Positions 1 through 12,719 of a stretch of 64,000 nucleotides of DNA are shown piece after piece; within the stretch, counting starts at the first letter, position 1, and every line of letters starts with the position of its first letter. The stretch is from Toxotes chatareus (lineage: Eukaryota; Chordata; Actinopteri; Toxotidae), in the NCBI GenBank assembly GCA_016801885.1, contig CM028884.1:22740864-22804863 (forward strand), in the 5' to 3' direction. The position numbers were made by a program, and so were the translations under genes. Under the pieces are notes generated by a model. That model was not told the origin of the DNA. It saw nothing but the letters and a program-made list of their open reading frames with translations, and did not search any database.

Positions 1-317
1 TTGTGCGAAATGCAGAATGGCGTCATTTTTACAAAATGGCAGACTTCCTCTACATCGTCCGTGGGTCTTGCTTGGAATATTTTTACAATCGAGGGGGCGC
101 CACAGAGCCGTTTGGCCGCGCTCGGGTGCAAAGAAAGTGTCAAACAAGAACTTTCATCGGGGAAAAAATTTTATGTAAAGTTTTGTGAGTTTGTGAACAC
201 ATTCAAGGTGTGAAATTAGCCAATAAAGCGGCGGTAGAAAAATAAAAGAGGAGAAGAATAGTAATAATCCCTTAAGTTACAAAAGGGCTTCGCACAAATT
301 TCGTGCTTGGGCCCTAA
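1..317. repeat. Left flank module of the satellite array, ending in a hairpin
   Basis: Non-coding interspersed-repeat sequence that runs straight into the tandem array. It is homologous to about 22700-22885 on the other side of the array: both carry an 'aaaatgg...gac.tcct.ta.atcgt' block, then 'aaattagcc.a.aaagc.gcgg', an A/G-rich stretch and '.taataatccctt.agttacaa'. It ends at 285-314 in an inverted repeat, GGGC..GCAC / GTGC..GGGCCC around a central 'aaatttc', followed by 'taataa'. I recognise this hairpin plus TAA-rich tail as a widespread teleost repeat end but cannot name the family. About 140 bp (roughly 62-205) is present here and absent from the right-hand copy. Short reading frames here are chance. 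Confidence 0.6.
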
Positions 318-930
318 TAAAAAATGTCATAGTATAGTAAGGTGTCAAAAAATGCCAAAAAAAGGTCATTTTTTTCGAAGATCTAAAAATGTCATAAAAA
401 ACGTCTTGTTATAGTAAGGCGTCAAAAAAATGTGAAAAAAGTCATTTTTTTCATAGACCTCAAAATGTCATCAAAAACATCATAGTATAGTAAGGCGTCA
501 AAATCTGCCAAAAAAAAGTCAAAAATTTTTTTTACCTCAAAATGTCATCAAAAATGTCATAGTATAGTAAGGCGTCAAAATCGGACAAAAAAATTCAAAA
601 ATTATTTTGACCTCAAAATGTCATAAAACACGTCATAGTATAGTTAGGCGTCAAAATCGGACAAATAAAGTCAAAATTTTGTTTGACCTCAAAATGTCAT
701 CAAAAACGTCCTAGTATAGTAAGGCGTCAAAATCGGACAAAAAAAGTCAAAAACATTTTTTGACCTCAAAATGTCATAAAAAACGTCATATTATAGTAAG
801 GCGTCAAAATCGGACCAAAAAAGTCAAAAATTTTTTACCTCAAAATGTCATCGAAAACGACATAGTATAGTAAGGCGTCAAAATCGGCGAAAAAAAGTGA
901 ATTTTTTTTCGTCCTTAAAATGTCATAAAA
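318..930. repeat. Left edge of the array: diverged units
   Basis: The first eight or so units differ from the body of the array. They carry 'aaaatgccaaaaaaaggtcattttttt' style segments and 'cgaagatct' in place of 'gacctc', and one unit at about 890-925 has the rare 'gaattttttttcgtcc' variant. The same variants reappear only near the right edge, as expected for array ends that escape homogenisation. Confidence 0.8.
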
Positions 931-3689
931 ATTGTCATAGTATAGTAAGGCGTTAAAATCGGACAAAAAAAGTCAAAAAATTTTTTGACCTCAAATTATC
1001 ATAAAAAACGTCATAGTATAGTAAGGCCTCAAAATCGGACAAAAAAAGTCAAAAATTTTGATGACCTCAAAATGTCATGAAAAAACGCTCATAGTATAGT
1101 AAAGGCGTCAAAATCGGACAAAAAAAGTCAAAAATTTTTTTGACCTCAAAATGTCATAAAAAACGTCATAGTATAGTAAGGCGTTAAAATCGGACAAAAA
1201 AAGTCAAAAATTTTTTTGACCTCAAATTATCATAAAAAACGTCATAGTATAGTAAGGCCTCAAAATCGGACAAAAAAAGTCAAAAATTTTGATGACCTCA
1301 AAATGTCATGAAAAACGTCATAGTATAGTAAGGCGTCAAAATCGGCCAAAAAAAGTCAAAAAATTTTTTGACCTCAAAATGTCATAAAAAACGTCATAGT
1401 ATAGTAAGGTGTCAAAATCGGACAAAAAAACTCAAAATTTTCTTGACCTCAAAATGTCATAAAAAACGTCATAGTATAGTAAGGCGTCAAAACAGGACAA
1501 AAAAAGTGATATTTTTTTATGATCTCAAAATGTCATAAAAAACGTCATAGTATAGTAAGGCGTGAAAATCGGAAAAAAAAGTCAAAATTTTTGATGACCT
1601 CAAAATGTCATAAAAAACGTCATAGTATAGTAAGGCGTCAAAATCGGACAAAAAAAGTCAAAATTTTTTTGACATCAAAATTTCATAAAAAACGTCATAG
1701 TATAGTAAGGCGTCAAAATCGGACAAAAAAAAGTCAAAAAATTTTTTGACCTCAAAATGTCATAAAAAACGTCATAGTATAGTAAGGCGTCAAAATAGGA
1801 CAAAAAAAGTGATATTTTTTTATGATCTCAAAATGTCATAAAAAAACGTCATAGTATAGTAAGGCGTGAAAATCGGACAAAAAAAGTCAAAATTTTTGAT
1901 GACCTCAAAATGTCATAAAAAACATCATAGTATAGTAAGGCGTCAAAATCGGACAAAAAAAGTCAAAAAAATTTTTGACCTCAAAATGTCATGAAAAAAG
2001 ACATAGTATAGTAAGGCGTCAAAATCGGACAAAAAAAGTCAAAAAATTTTTGACCTCAAAATGTCATAAAAAACGTCATAGTATAGTAAGGCGTCAAAAA
2101 CGGACGAAAAAAGTCAAAACTTTTTTTGACCTCAAAATGTCATAAAAAACGTCATAGTATAGTAAGGCGTCAAAATCGGACAAAAAAAGTCAAAATTTTT
2201 GATGACCTCAAAATGTCATAAAAAACGTCATAGTATAGTAAGGCGTCAAAATCGGACAAAAAAAGTCAAAAAATTTTCACCTCAAACTGTAATAAAAAAC
2301 GTCATAGTATAGTAAGGCGTCAAAATCGGACAAAAAAAGTCAAAATTTTTTTCACCTCAAAATGTCATAAAAAACGTCATAGTATAGTAAGGCCTCAAAA
2401 TCGGACAAAAAAAGTCTTTATTTTTTTTTACCTCAAAATGTCATAAAAAACGTCATAGTATAGTAAGGCGTGAAAATCGGACAAAAAAAGTCAAAATTTT
2501 TGATGACCTCAAAATGTCATAAAAAACATCATAGTATAGTAAGGCGTCAAAATCGGACAAAAAAAGTCAAAAAAATTTTTTACCTCAAAATGTCATAAAA
2601 AACGTCATAGTATAGTAAGGCGTCAAAATCGGACAAAAAAAGTCAAAAATTTTTTTCACCTCAAACTGTCATAAAAAACGTCATAGTATAGTAAGGCGTC
2701 AAAATCGGACAAAAAAAGTCAAAAATTTTTTTACCTCAAAATGTCATAGTTTAGTAAGGCGTCAAAATCGGCCAAAAAAAGTCTTTATTTTTTTTTACCT
2801 CAAAATGTCATAAAAAACGTCATAGTATAGTAAGGCGTCAAAATAGGACAAAAAAAGTGATATTTTTTTATGATCTCAAAATGTCATAAAAAACGTCAAA
2901 CTATAGTAAGGCGTCAAATTCGGACAAAAAAAGTCAAAAATTTTTTTGACCTCAAATTCTCGTAAAAAACGTCATAGTATAGTAAGGCGTCAAAATCGGA
3001 CAAAAAAGTAAAAAAAACTTTTTGACCTCAAAATGTCATAAAAAACGTCATAGGATAGTAAGGCGTCAAAATCGGACAAAAATAGTCAAAAAAATTTTTG
3101 ACCTCAAAATGTCATAAAAAAGTATAGTAAGGCGCATAGTATAGTAAGGCGTCAAAATCGGACAAAAAATGTCAAAAATTTTTTTGACCTCAAAATGTCA
3201 TAAAAAACGTCATAGTATAGTAAGGCCTGAAAATCGGACAAAAAAAGTTAAAAAAAAATTTTTGACCTCAAAATGTCATAAAAAACGTCATAGTATAGTA
3301 AGGCGTCAAAATCGGACAAAAACAGTCAAAAATTTTTGACCTCAAAATGTCATAAAAAACGTCATAGTATAGTAAGGCCTCAAAATCGGACAAAAAAACT
3401 CAAAAAAAATTTTTTACCTCAAAATGTCATAAAAAACGTCATAGTATAGTAAGGCGTCAAAATCGGACAAAAAAAGTCAAAAATTTTTTTTGACCTCAAA
3501 ATGTCATCAAAAAAAACGTCATAGTATAGTAAGGCGTCAAAATCGGACAAAAAAAAGTCAAAAATTTTTGACATCAAAATTTCATAAAAAAAAGCGTCAT
3601 AGTATAGTAAGGCGTCAAAATCGGACAAAAAAAAAATCAAAAAAAAGTTTTTTTTTTGACCTCAAAATGTCATAAAAAAAAAACGTCAT

Positions 3690-6600
3690 AGTATAGTAAA
3701 GGCGTCAAAATAGGACAAAAAAAGTGATATTTTTTTATGATCTCAAAATGTCATAAAAAAACGTCATAGTATAGTAAGGCGTGAAAATCGGACAAAAAAA
3801 GTCAAAATTTTTGATGACCTCAAAATGTCATAAAAAACATCATAGTATAGTAAGGCGTCAAAATCGGACAAAAAAAGTCAAAAAATTTTTTGACCTCAAA
3901 ATGTCATAAAAACGCTATATATAGTATAGTAAGGCGTCAAAATCGGACAAAAAAAGTCAAAAAATTTTTTGACCTCAAAATGTCATAAAAAAAGCGTCAT
4001 AGTATAGTAAGGCGTCAAAAGCGGACAAAAAAAGTCAAAACTTTTTGACCTCAAAATGTCATAAAAAAACGTCATAGTATAGTAAGGCGTCAAAATCGGA
4101 CAAAAAAAAGTCAAAATTTTTTTGACCTCAAAATGTCATAAAAAACGTCATAGTATAGTAAAGGCGTCAAAATCGGACAAAAAAGTCAAAAATTTTTTGA
4201 CCTCAAAATGTCATAAAAAACGTCATAGTATAGTAAAAGCGTCAAAATCGGACAAAAAAAGTCAAAATTTTTTTGACCTCAAATTCTCATAAAAAAAATG
4301 TCATAGTATAGTAAAAGCGTCAAAATCGGACAAAAAAAAAAAAAAAAACTTTTTGACCTCAAAATGTCATAAAAAACGTCATAGTATAGTAAGGCGTCAA
4401 AATCGGACAAAAAAAGTCAAAAATTTTTTGACCTCAAAATGTCATCAAAAACGCGTCATAGTATAGTAAAGGCGTCAAAATCGGACAAAAAAAGTCAAAA
4501 TTTTTTGACCTCAAAATGTCATAAAAAACGTCATAGTATAGTAAGGCGTCAAAATCGGACAAAAAAGTCAAAAAAAATTTTTGACCTCAAAATGTCATAA
4601 AAAAACGTCATAGTATAGTAAGGCGTCAAAATCGGACAAAAAAAGTCAAAAATTTTTGACCTCAAAATGTCATAAAAAACGTCATAGTATAGTAAGGCGT
4701 CAAAATCGGACAAAAAAAGTCAAATTTTTTTTGACCTCAAAATGTCATAAAAAAAGTCATAGTATAGTAAGGCGTCAAAATCGGACAAAAAAAAGTCAAA
4801 AAAATTTGATGACCTCAAAATGTCATAAAAAACGTCATAGTATAGTAAAGGCGTCAAAATCGGACAAAAAAAGTCAAAAATTTTTTGACCTCAAAATGTC
4901 ATAAAAAACGTCATAGTATAGTAAAAAGGCGTCAAAATCGGACAAAAAAAAACTCAAAAATTTTTTAACCTCAAAATGTCATAAAAAAAAGTCATAGTAT
5001 AGTATAAAAACGCGTAAGGCGTCAAAATCGGACAAAAAAAAAGTCAAAAATTTTTTTGACCTCAAAATGTCATAAAAAACGTCATAGTATATAGTAAGGC
5101 GTCAAAATCGGACAAAAAAAAGTCAAAAATTTTTTGACCTCAAAATGTCATAAAAAACGTCATAGTATAGTAAAGGCGTCAAAATCGGACAAAAAAAAGT
5201 CAAAAAAAATTTTTGACCTCAAAATGTCATAAAAAAATCATAGTATAGTAAGTAAAGCGTCAAAATCGGACAAAAAAAGTCAAAAAAATTTTGACCTCAA
5301 AATGTCATAAAAAAAAACGTCATAGTATAGTAAGGCGTCAAAATCGGACAAAAAAAAGTCAAAAAATTTTTGACCTCAAAATGTCATAAAAAACGTCATA
5401 GTATAGTATAAGTAAGGCGTCAAATCGGACAAAAAAAGTCAAAAAATTTTTTGACCTCAAAATGTCATAAAAAAGTCATAGTATAGTATAGTAAGGCGTC
5501 AAAATCGGACAAAAAAGTCAAAAAAATTTTTTTGACCTCAAAATGTCATAAAAAACGTCATAGTATAGTAAGGCGTCAAAATCGGACAAAAAAAGTCAAA
5601 AAAATTTTTCACCTCAAAATGTCATAAAAAATAAAAACGTCATAGTATAGTAAAGGCGTCAAAATCGGACAAAAAAAAAGTCAAAATTTTTTGACCTCAA
5701 AATGTCATAAAAAACGTCATAGTATAGTAAGGCGTCAAAATCGGACAAAAAAAGTCAAAATTTTTTTGACCTCAAAATGTCATCAAAAACGTCATAGTAT
5801 AGTAAGGCGTCAAAATCGGACAAAAAAAAGTCAAAAAATTTTTTGACCTCAAAATGTCATAAAAAAGCGTCATAGTATAGTAAAAGGCGTCAAAATCGGA
5901 CAAAAAAAGTCAAAAACTTTTTGACCTCAAAATGTCATAAAAAAACGTCATAGTATAGTAAGGCGTCAAAATCGGCCAAAAAAAGTAAAAAATACTTTTT
6001 GTCATAAAAAAGCGTCATAGTATAGTAAGGCGTCAAAATCGGACAAAAAAAGTCAAAAATTTTTTTGACCTCAAATGTCATAAAAAAAACGTCATAGTAT
6101 AGTAAGGCGTCAAAATCGGACAAAAAAAGTCAAAAATTTTTTTGACCTCAAAATGTCATAAAAAACGTCATAGTATAGTAAGGCGTCAAAATCGGACAAA
6201 AAAGTCAAAAATTTTTTGACCTCAAAATGTCATAAAAAAAAGTCATAGTATAGTAAAGGCGTCAAAATCGGACAAAAAAAGTCAAAAAATTTTTTGACCT
6301 CAAAATGTCATAAAAAACGTCATAGTATAGTAAGGCGTCAAAATCGGACAAAAAAGTCAAAATTTTTTTGACCTCAAAATGTCATAAAAAACGTCATAGT
6401 ATAGTAAAGGCGTCAAAATCGGACAAAAAAGTCAAAAAATTTTTGACCTCAAAATGTCATAAAAAACGTCATAGTATAGTAAGGCGTCAAAATCGGACAA
6501 AAAAAGTCAAAAAATTTTTGACCTCAAAATGTCATAAAAAAACGTCATAGTATAGTAAAGAAGCGTCAAAATCGGACAAAAAAAAAGTCAAAAATTTTTT

Positions 6601-9600
6601 TGACCTCAAAATGTCATAAAAAAAGCGTCATAGTATAGTAAAGGCGTCAAAATCGGACAAAAAAGTCAAAATTTTTTTTGACCTCAAAATGTCATAAAAA
6701 ACGTCATAGTATAGTAAAGGCGTCAAAATCGGACAAAAAAGTCAAAAAATTTTTGACCTCAAAATGTCATAAAAAAAAGCGTCATAGTATAGTAAGGCGT
6801 CAAATCGGGACAAAAAAGTCAAAATTTTTTGACCTCAAAATGTCATAAAAAACGTCATAGTATAGTAAAAGCGTCAAAATCGGACAAAAAAGTCAAAAAA
6901 TTTTTGACCTCAAAATGTCATAAAAAACGTCATAGTATAGTAAAGGCGTCAAAATCGGACAAAAAAAGTCAAAAATTTTTCACCTCAAAATGTCATAAAA
7001 AAGCGTCATAGTATAGTAAAAAGCGTCAAAATCGGACAAAAAAGTCAAAATTTTTTTGACCTCAAAATGTCATAAAAAACGTCATAGTATAGTAGTAAAA
7101 TCGTCAAAATCGGACAAAAAAGTCAAAAAAATTTTTTAAAAACTCATAGTCAAAATGTCATAAAAAACGTCATAGTATAGTAAAGCGTCAAAATCGGACA
7201 AAAAAGTCAAAAAAGTCAAAATTTTTTGACCTCAAAATGTCATAAAAAACGCGTCATAGTATAGTAAGGCGTCAAAATCGGACAAAAAAAAAGTCAAAAA
7301 AATTTTTTGACCTCAAAATGTCATAAAAAACGTCATAGTATAGTAAAGGCGTCAAAATCGGACAAAAAAAAAAAATTTTTTGACCTCAAAATGTCATAAA
7401 AAACGTCATAGTATAGTAAAAAAGGCGTCAAAATCGGACAAAAAAGTCAAAAAATTTTTGACCTCAAAATGTCATAAAAAACGTCATAGTATAGTAAGGC
7501 GTCAAAATCGGACAAAAAAAGTCAAAAAATTTTTGACCTCAAAATGTCATAAAAAACGTCATAGTATAGTAAAGCGTCAAAATCGGACAAAAAAAGTCAA
7601 AAATTTTTGACCTCAAAATGTCATAAAAAAGCGTCATAGTATAGTAAGGCGTCAAAATCGGACAAAAAAAGTCAAAAAAACTTTTGACCTCAAAATGTCA
7701 TAAAAAAACGTCATAGTATAGTATAGTAAGGCGTCAAAATCGGACAAAAAAGTCAAAAAAATTTTTGACCTCAAAATGTCATAAAAAAGCGTCATAGTAT
7801 AGTAAAGGCGTCAAAATCGGACAAAAAAAAAGTCAAAATTTTTTGACCTCAAAATGTCATAAAAAAGCGTCATAGTATAGTAAGGCGTCAAAATCGGACA
7901 AAAAAAAGTCAAAAAATTTTTGACCTCAAAATGTCATAAAAAACGTCATAGTATAGTAAGGCGTCAAAATCGGACAAAAAAGTCAAAAAATTTTTTTGAC
8001 CTCAAAATGTCATAAAAAAACGTCATAGTATAGTAAGGCGTCAAAATCGGACAAAAAAGTCAAAAAACTTTTGACCTCAAAATGTCATAAAAAACGTCAT
8101 AGTATAGTAAGGCGTCAAAATCGGACAAAAAAGTCAAAATTTTTTTGACCTCAAAATGTCATAAAAAAGTCATAGTATAGTAAAGGCGTCAAAATCGGAC
8201 AAAAAAAAGTCAAAAATTTTTGACCTCAAAATGTCATAAAAAAACGTCATAGTATAGTAAGGCGTCAAAATCGGACAAAAAAGTCAAAATTTTTTTGACC
8301 TCAAAATGTCATAAAAAACGTCATAGTATAGTAAGGCGTCAAAATCGGACAAAAAAAGTCAAAAAAACTTTTGACCTCAAAATGTCATAAAAAACGTCAT
8401 AGTATAGTAAGGCGTCAAAATCGGACAAAAAAAGTCAAAAAAATTTTTGACCTCAAAATGTCATAAAAAAGCGTCATAGTATAGTAAGGCGTCAAAATCG
8501 GACAAAAAAGTCAAAAAATTTTTGACCTCAAAATGTCATAAAAACGTCATAGTATAGTAAGGCGTCAAAATCGGACAAAAAAGTCAAAAAATTTTTTTGA
8601 CCTCAAAATGTCATAAAAAACGTCATAGTATAGTAAGGCGTCAAAATCGGACAAAAAAGTCAAAAAAATTTTTTGACCTCAAAATGTCATAAAAAACGTC
8701 ATAGTATAGTAAAGGCGTCAAAATCGGACAAAAAAGTCAAAATTTTTTGACCTCAAAATGTCATAAAAAAAACGTCATAGTATAGTAAGGCGTCAAAATC
8801 GGACAAAAAAAGTCAAAAAAATTTTTTTGACCTCAAAATGTCATAAAAAAAACGTCATAGTATAGTAAAGGCGTCAAAATCGGACAAAAAAGTCAAAATT
8901 TTTTTGACCTCAAAATGTCATAAAAAACGTCATAGTATAGTAAAGGCGTCAAAATCGGACAAAAAAAAGTCAAAAAACTTTTTGACCTCAAAATGTCATA
9001 AAAAACGTCATATAGTATAGTAAAAATCGTCAAAATCGGACAAAAAAAGTCAAAATTTTTTGACCTCAAAATGTCATAAAAAAAACGTCATAGTATAGTA
9101 AAGGCGTCAAAATCGGACAAAAAAGTCAAAAAATTTTTTGACCTCAAAATGTCATAAAAAACGTCATAGTATAGTAAGGCGTCAAAATCGGACAAAAAAA
9201 AAAAAAAAAATTTTTGACCTCAAAATGTCATAAAAAACGCATCATAGTATAGTAAAAGGCGTCAAAATCGGACAAAAAAGTCAAAAAATTTTTTTTGACC
9301 TCAAAATGTCATAAAAAACGTCATAGTATAGTAAGGCGTCAAAATCGGACAAAAAAGTCAAAATTTTTTTGACCTCAAAATGTCATAAAAAACGTCATAG
9401 TATAGTAAAGGCGTCAAAATCGGACAAAAAAAAGTCAAAAAATTTTTGACCTCAAAATGTCATAAAAAACGTCATAGTATAGTAAGGCGTCAAAATCGGA
9501 CAAAAAAGTCAAAAAAAATTTTTTGACCTCAAAATGTCATAAAAAAACGTCATAGTATAGTAAGGCGTCAAAATCGGACAAAAAAAGTCAAAAAAATTTT

Positions 9601-11990
9601 TGACCTCAAAATGTCATAAAAAAATGTCATAGTATAGTAAAGGCGTCAAAATCGGACAAAAAAGTCAAAAAATTTTTGACCTCAAAATGTCATCAAAAAC
9701 GTCATAGTATAGTAAAGGCGTCAAAATCGGACAAAAAAAAAGTCAAAAAATTTTTGACCTCAAAATGTCATAAAAAACGTCATAGTATAGTAAGGCGTCA
9801 AAATCGGACAAAAAAAGTCAAAAAAATTTTTTGACCTCAAAATGTCATAAAAAACGTCATAGTATAGTAAGGCGTCAAAATCGGACAAAAAAGTCAAAAA
9901 AATTTTTGACCTCAAAATGTCATAAAAAACGTCATAGTATAGTAAGGCGTCAAAATCGGACAAAAAAAGTCAAAAAATTTTTGACCTCAAAATGTCATAA
10001 AAAACGTCATAGTATAGTAAGGCGTCAAAATCGGACAAAAAAAGTCAAAATTTTTTGACCTCAAAATGTCATAAAAAACGTCATAGTATAGTAAAGGCGT
10101 CAAAATCGGACAAAAAAAAGTCAAAAATTTTTGACCTCAAAATGTCATAAAAACGTCATAGTATAGTAAGGCGTCAAAATCGGACAAAAAAGTCAAAAAA
10201 CTTTTTGACCTCAAAATGTCATAAAAAACGTCATAGTATAGTAAAGGCGTCAAAATCGGACAAAAAAGTCAAAAATTTTTTGACCTCAAAATGTCATAAA
10301 AACGTCGTCATAGTATAGTAAGGCGTCAAAATCGGACAAAAAAGTCAAAAATTTTTTGACCTCAAAATGTCATAAAAAACGCGTCATAGTATAGTAAGGC
10401 GTCAAAATCGGACAAAAAAAAAAAAAAAAATTTTTTGACCTCAAAATGTCATAAAAAACGTCATAGTATAGTAAAGGCGTCAAAATCGGACAAAAAAAGT
10501 CAAAAAATTTTTTGACCTCAAAATGTCATAAAAAAACGTCATAGTATAGTAAGGCGTCAAAATCGGACAAAAAAAGTCAAAAAAATTTTTGACCTCAAAA
10601 TGTCATAAAAAACGTCATAGTATAGTAGTAAGGCGTCAAAATCGGACAAAAAGTCAAAAAATTTTTGACCTCAAAATGTCATAAAAAACGTCATAGTATA
10701 GTAAAGGCGTCAAAATCGGACAAAAAAGTCAAAAAATTTTTGACCTCAAAATGTCATAAAAAACGTCATAGTATAGTAAAGGCCTCAAAATCGGACAAAA
10801 AAGTCAAAAAAAAATTTTGACCTCAAAATGTCATAAAAAACGTCATAGTATAGTAAGGCGTCAAAATCGGACAAAAAAGTCAAAAATTTTTTGGACCTCA
10901 AAATGTCATAAAAAACGTCATAGTATAGTAAGGCGCGTCAAAATCGGACAAAAAAGTCAAAATTTTTGACCTCAAATGTCATCAAAAAACGTCATAGTAT
11001 AGTAGGCATCACAAAAAGTCAAAATTTTTTGACCTCAAAATGTATAGTATAGTATAGTAAGGCGTCAAAATCGGACAAAAAAGTCAAAAAATTTTTTGAC
11101 CTCAAAATGTCATCAAAAAAATCATAGTATAGTATAGTAAAGGCGTCAAAATCGGACAAAAAAGTCAAAAAAAACTTTTTGACCTCAAAATGTCATAAAA
11201 AAGCGTCATAGTATAGTATAGTAAGGCGTCAAAATCGGACAAAAAAAGTCAAAAAACTTTTTGACCTCAAAATCATCATAAAAACGTCATAGTATAGTAA
11301 AGTATCGTCAAAATCGGACAAAAAAGTCAAAATTTTTTGACCTCAAAATGTCATCAAAAACGTCATAGTATAGTAAGGGCGTCAAAATCGGACAAAAAAA
11401 AAAAAATTTTTGATCTCAAAATGTCATAAAAACGTCATAGTATAGTAAGGCGTCAAAATCGGACAAAAAAGTCAAAAAATTTTTTGACCTCAAAATGTCA
11501 TAAAAAACGTCATAGTATAGTAAGGCGTCAAAATCGGACAAAAAAGTCAAAAAATTTTTTGACCTCAAAATGTCATAAAAAACGTCATAGTATAGTAAGG
11601 CGTCAAAATCGGACAAAAAAGTCAAAAAATTTTTGACCTCAAAATGTCATAAAAAACGTCATAGTATAGTAAGGCGTCAAAATCGGACAAAAAAAGTCAA
11701 AAATTTTTTGACCTCAAAATGTCATAAAAAAACGTCATAGTATAGTAAGGCGTCAAAATCGGACAAAAAAGTCAAAAAATTTTTTGACCTCAAAATGTCA
11801 TAAAAAACGTCATAGTATAGTAAAGGCGTCAAAATCGGACAAAAAAGTCAAAAATTTTTGACCTCAAAATGTCATAAAAAACGTCACAGTATAGTAAGGC
11901 GTCAAAATCGGACAAAAAAAGTCAAAAAATTTTGACCTCAAAATGTCATAAAAAACGTCATAGTATAGTAAGGCGTCAAAATCGGACAAA
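3690..11990. repeat. Central block of the array: near-identical units with many small indels
   Basis: Base substitutions are rare, but homopolymer lengths vary from unit to unit and short duplications are common, for example 'gcgtcatag' for 'cgtcatag', 'gtaaaggcg' for 'gtaaggcg', and extra 'tatag' steps at 5400, 5480, 7720, 11050 and 11130. Neighbouring blocks lack this pattern. It could reflect genuine recent amplification, but it looks more like unpolished long-read sequence. Confidence 0.7.
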
Positions 11991-12719
11991 AAAAGTCAAA
12001 ATTTTTTTGACCTCAAAATGTCATCAAAAACGTCATAGTATAGTAAGGCGTCAAAATCGGACAAAAAAAGTCAAAAAATTTTTTGACCTCAAAATGTCAT
12101 AAAAAACGTCACAGTATAGTAAGGCCTCAAAATCGGACAAAAAAAGTCAAATTTTTTTTTTGACCTCAAAATGTCATAAAAAACGGCATAGTATAGTAAG
12201 GCGTCAAAATCGGACAAAAAAAGTCAAAATTTTTTTGACCTCAAAATGTCATCAAAAACGTCATAGTATAGTAAGGCATCAAAATCGGCCAAAAAAATCG
12301 ATATTTTTGTATGACCTCAAAATGTCATAAAAAACGTCATAGTATAGTATGGCGTCAAAATCGGACAAGAAAAACGATATTTTTGTATGATCTCAAAATG
12401 TCATAAAAAACGTCATAGTATAGTAAGGCGTCAAAATCGGACAAAAAAAGTCAAAAAATTTTTTGACCTCAAAATGTCATAAAAAACGTCATAGTATAGT
12501 AAGGCGTCAAAATCGGACAAAAAAAGTAAAAAAAATTTTTAATCTCAAAATGTCATCAAAGACGTCATAGTATAGTAAGGCCTCAAAATCGGACAAAAAA
12601 AGTCAAAACTTTTTTTGACCTCAAAATGTCATAAAAAACGTCATAGTATAGTAAGGCGTCAAAATCGGACAAAAAAAGTCAAAACTTTTTTTGACCTCAA
12701 AATGTCATAAAAAACGTCA

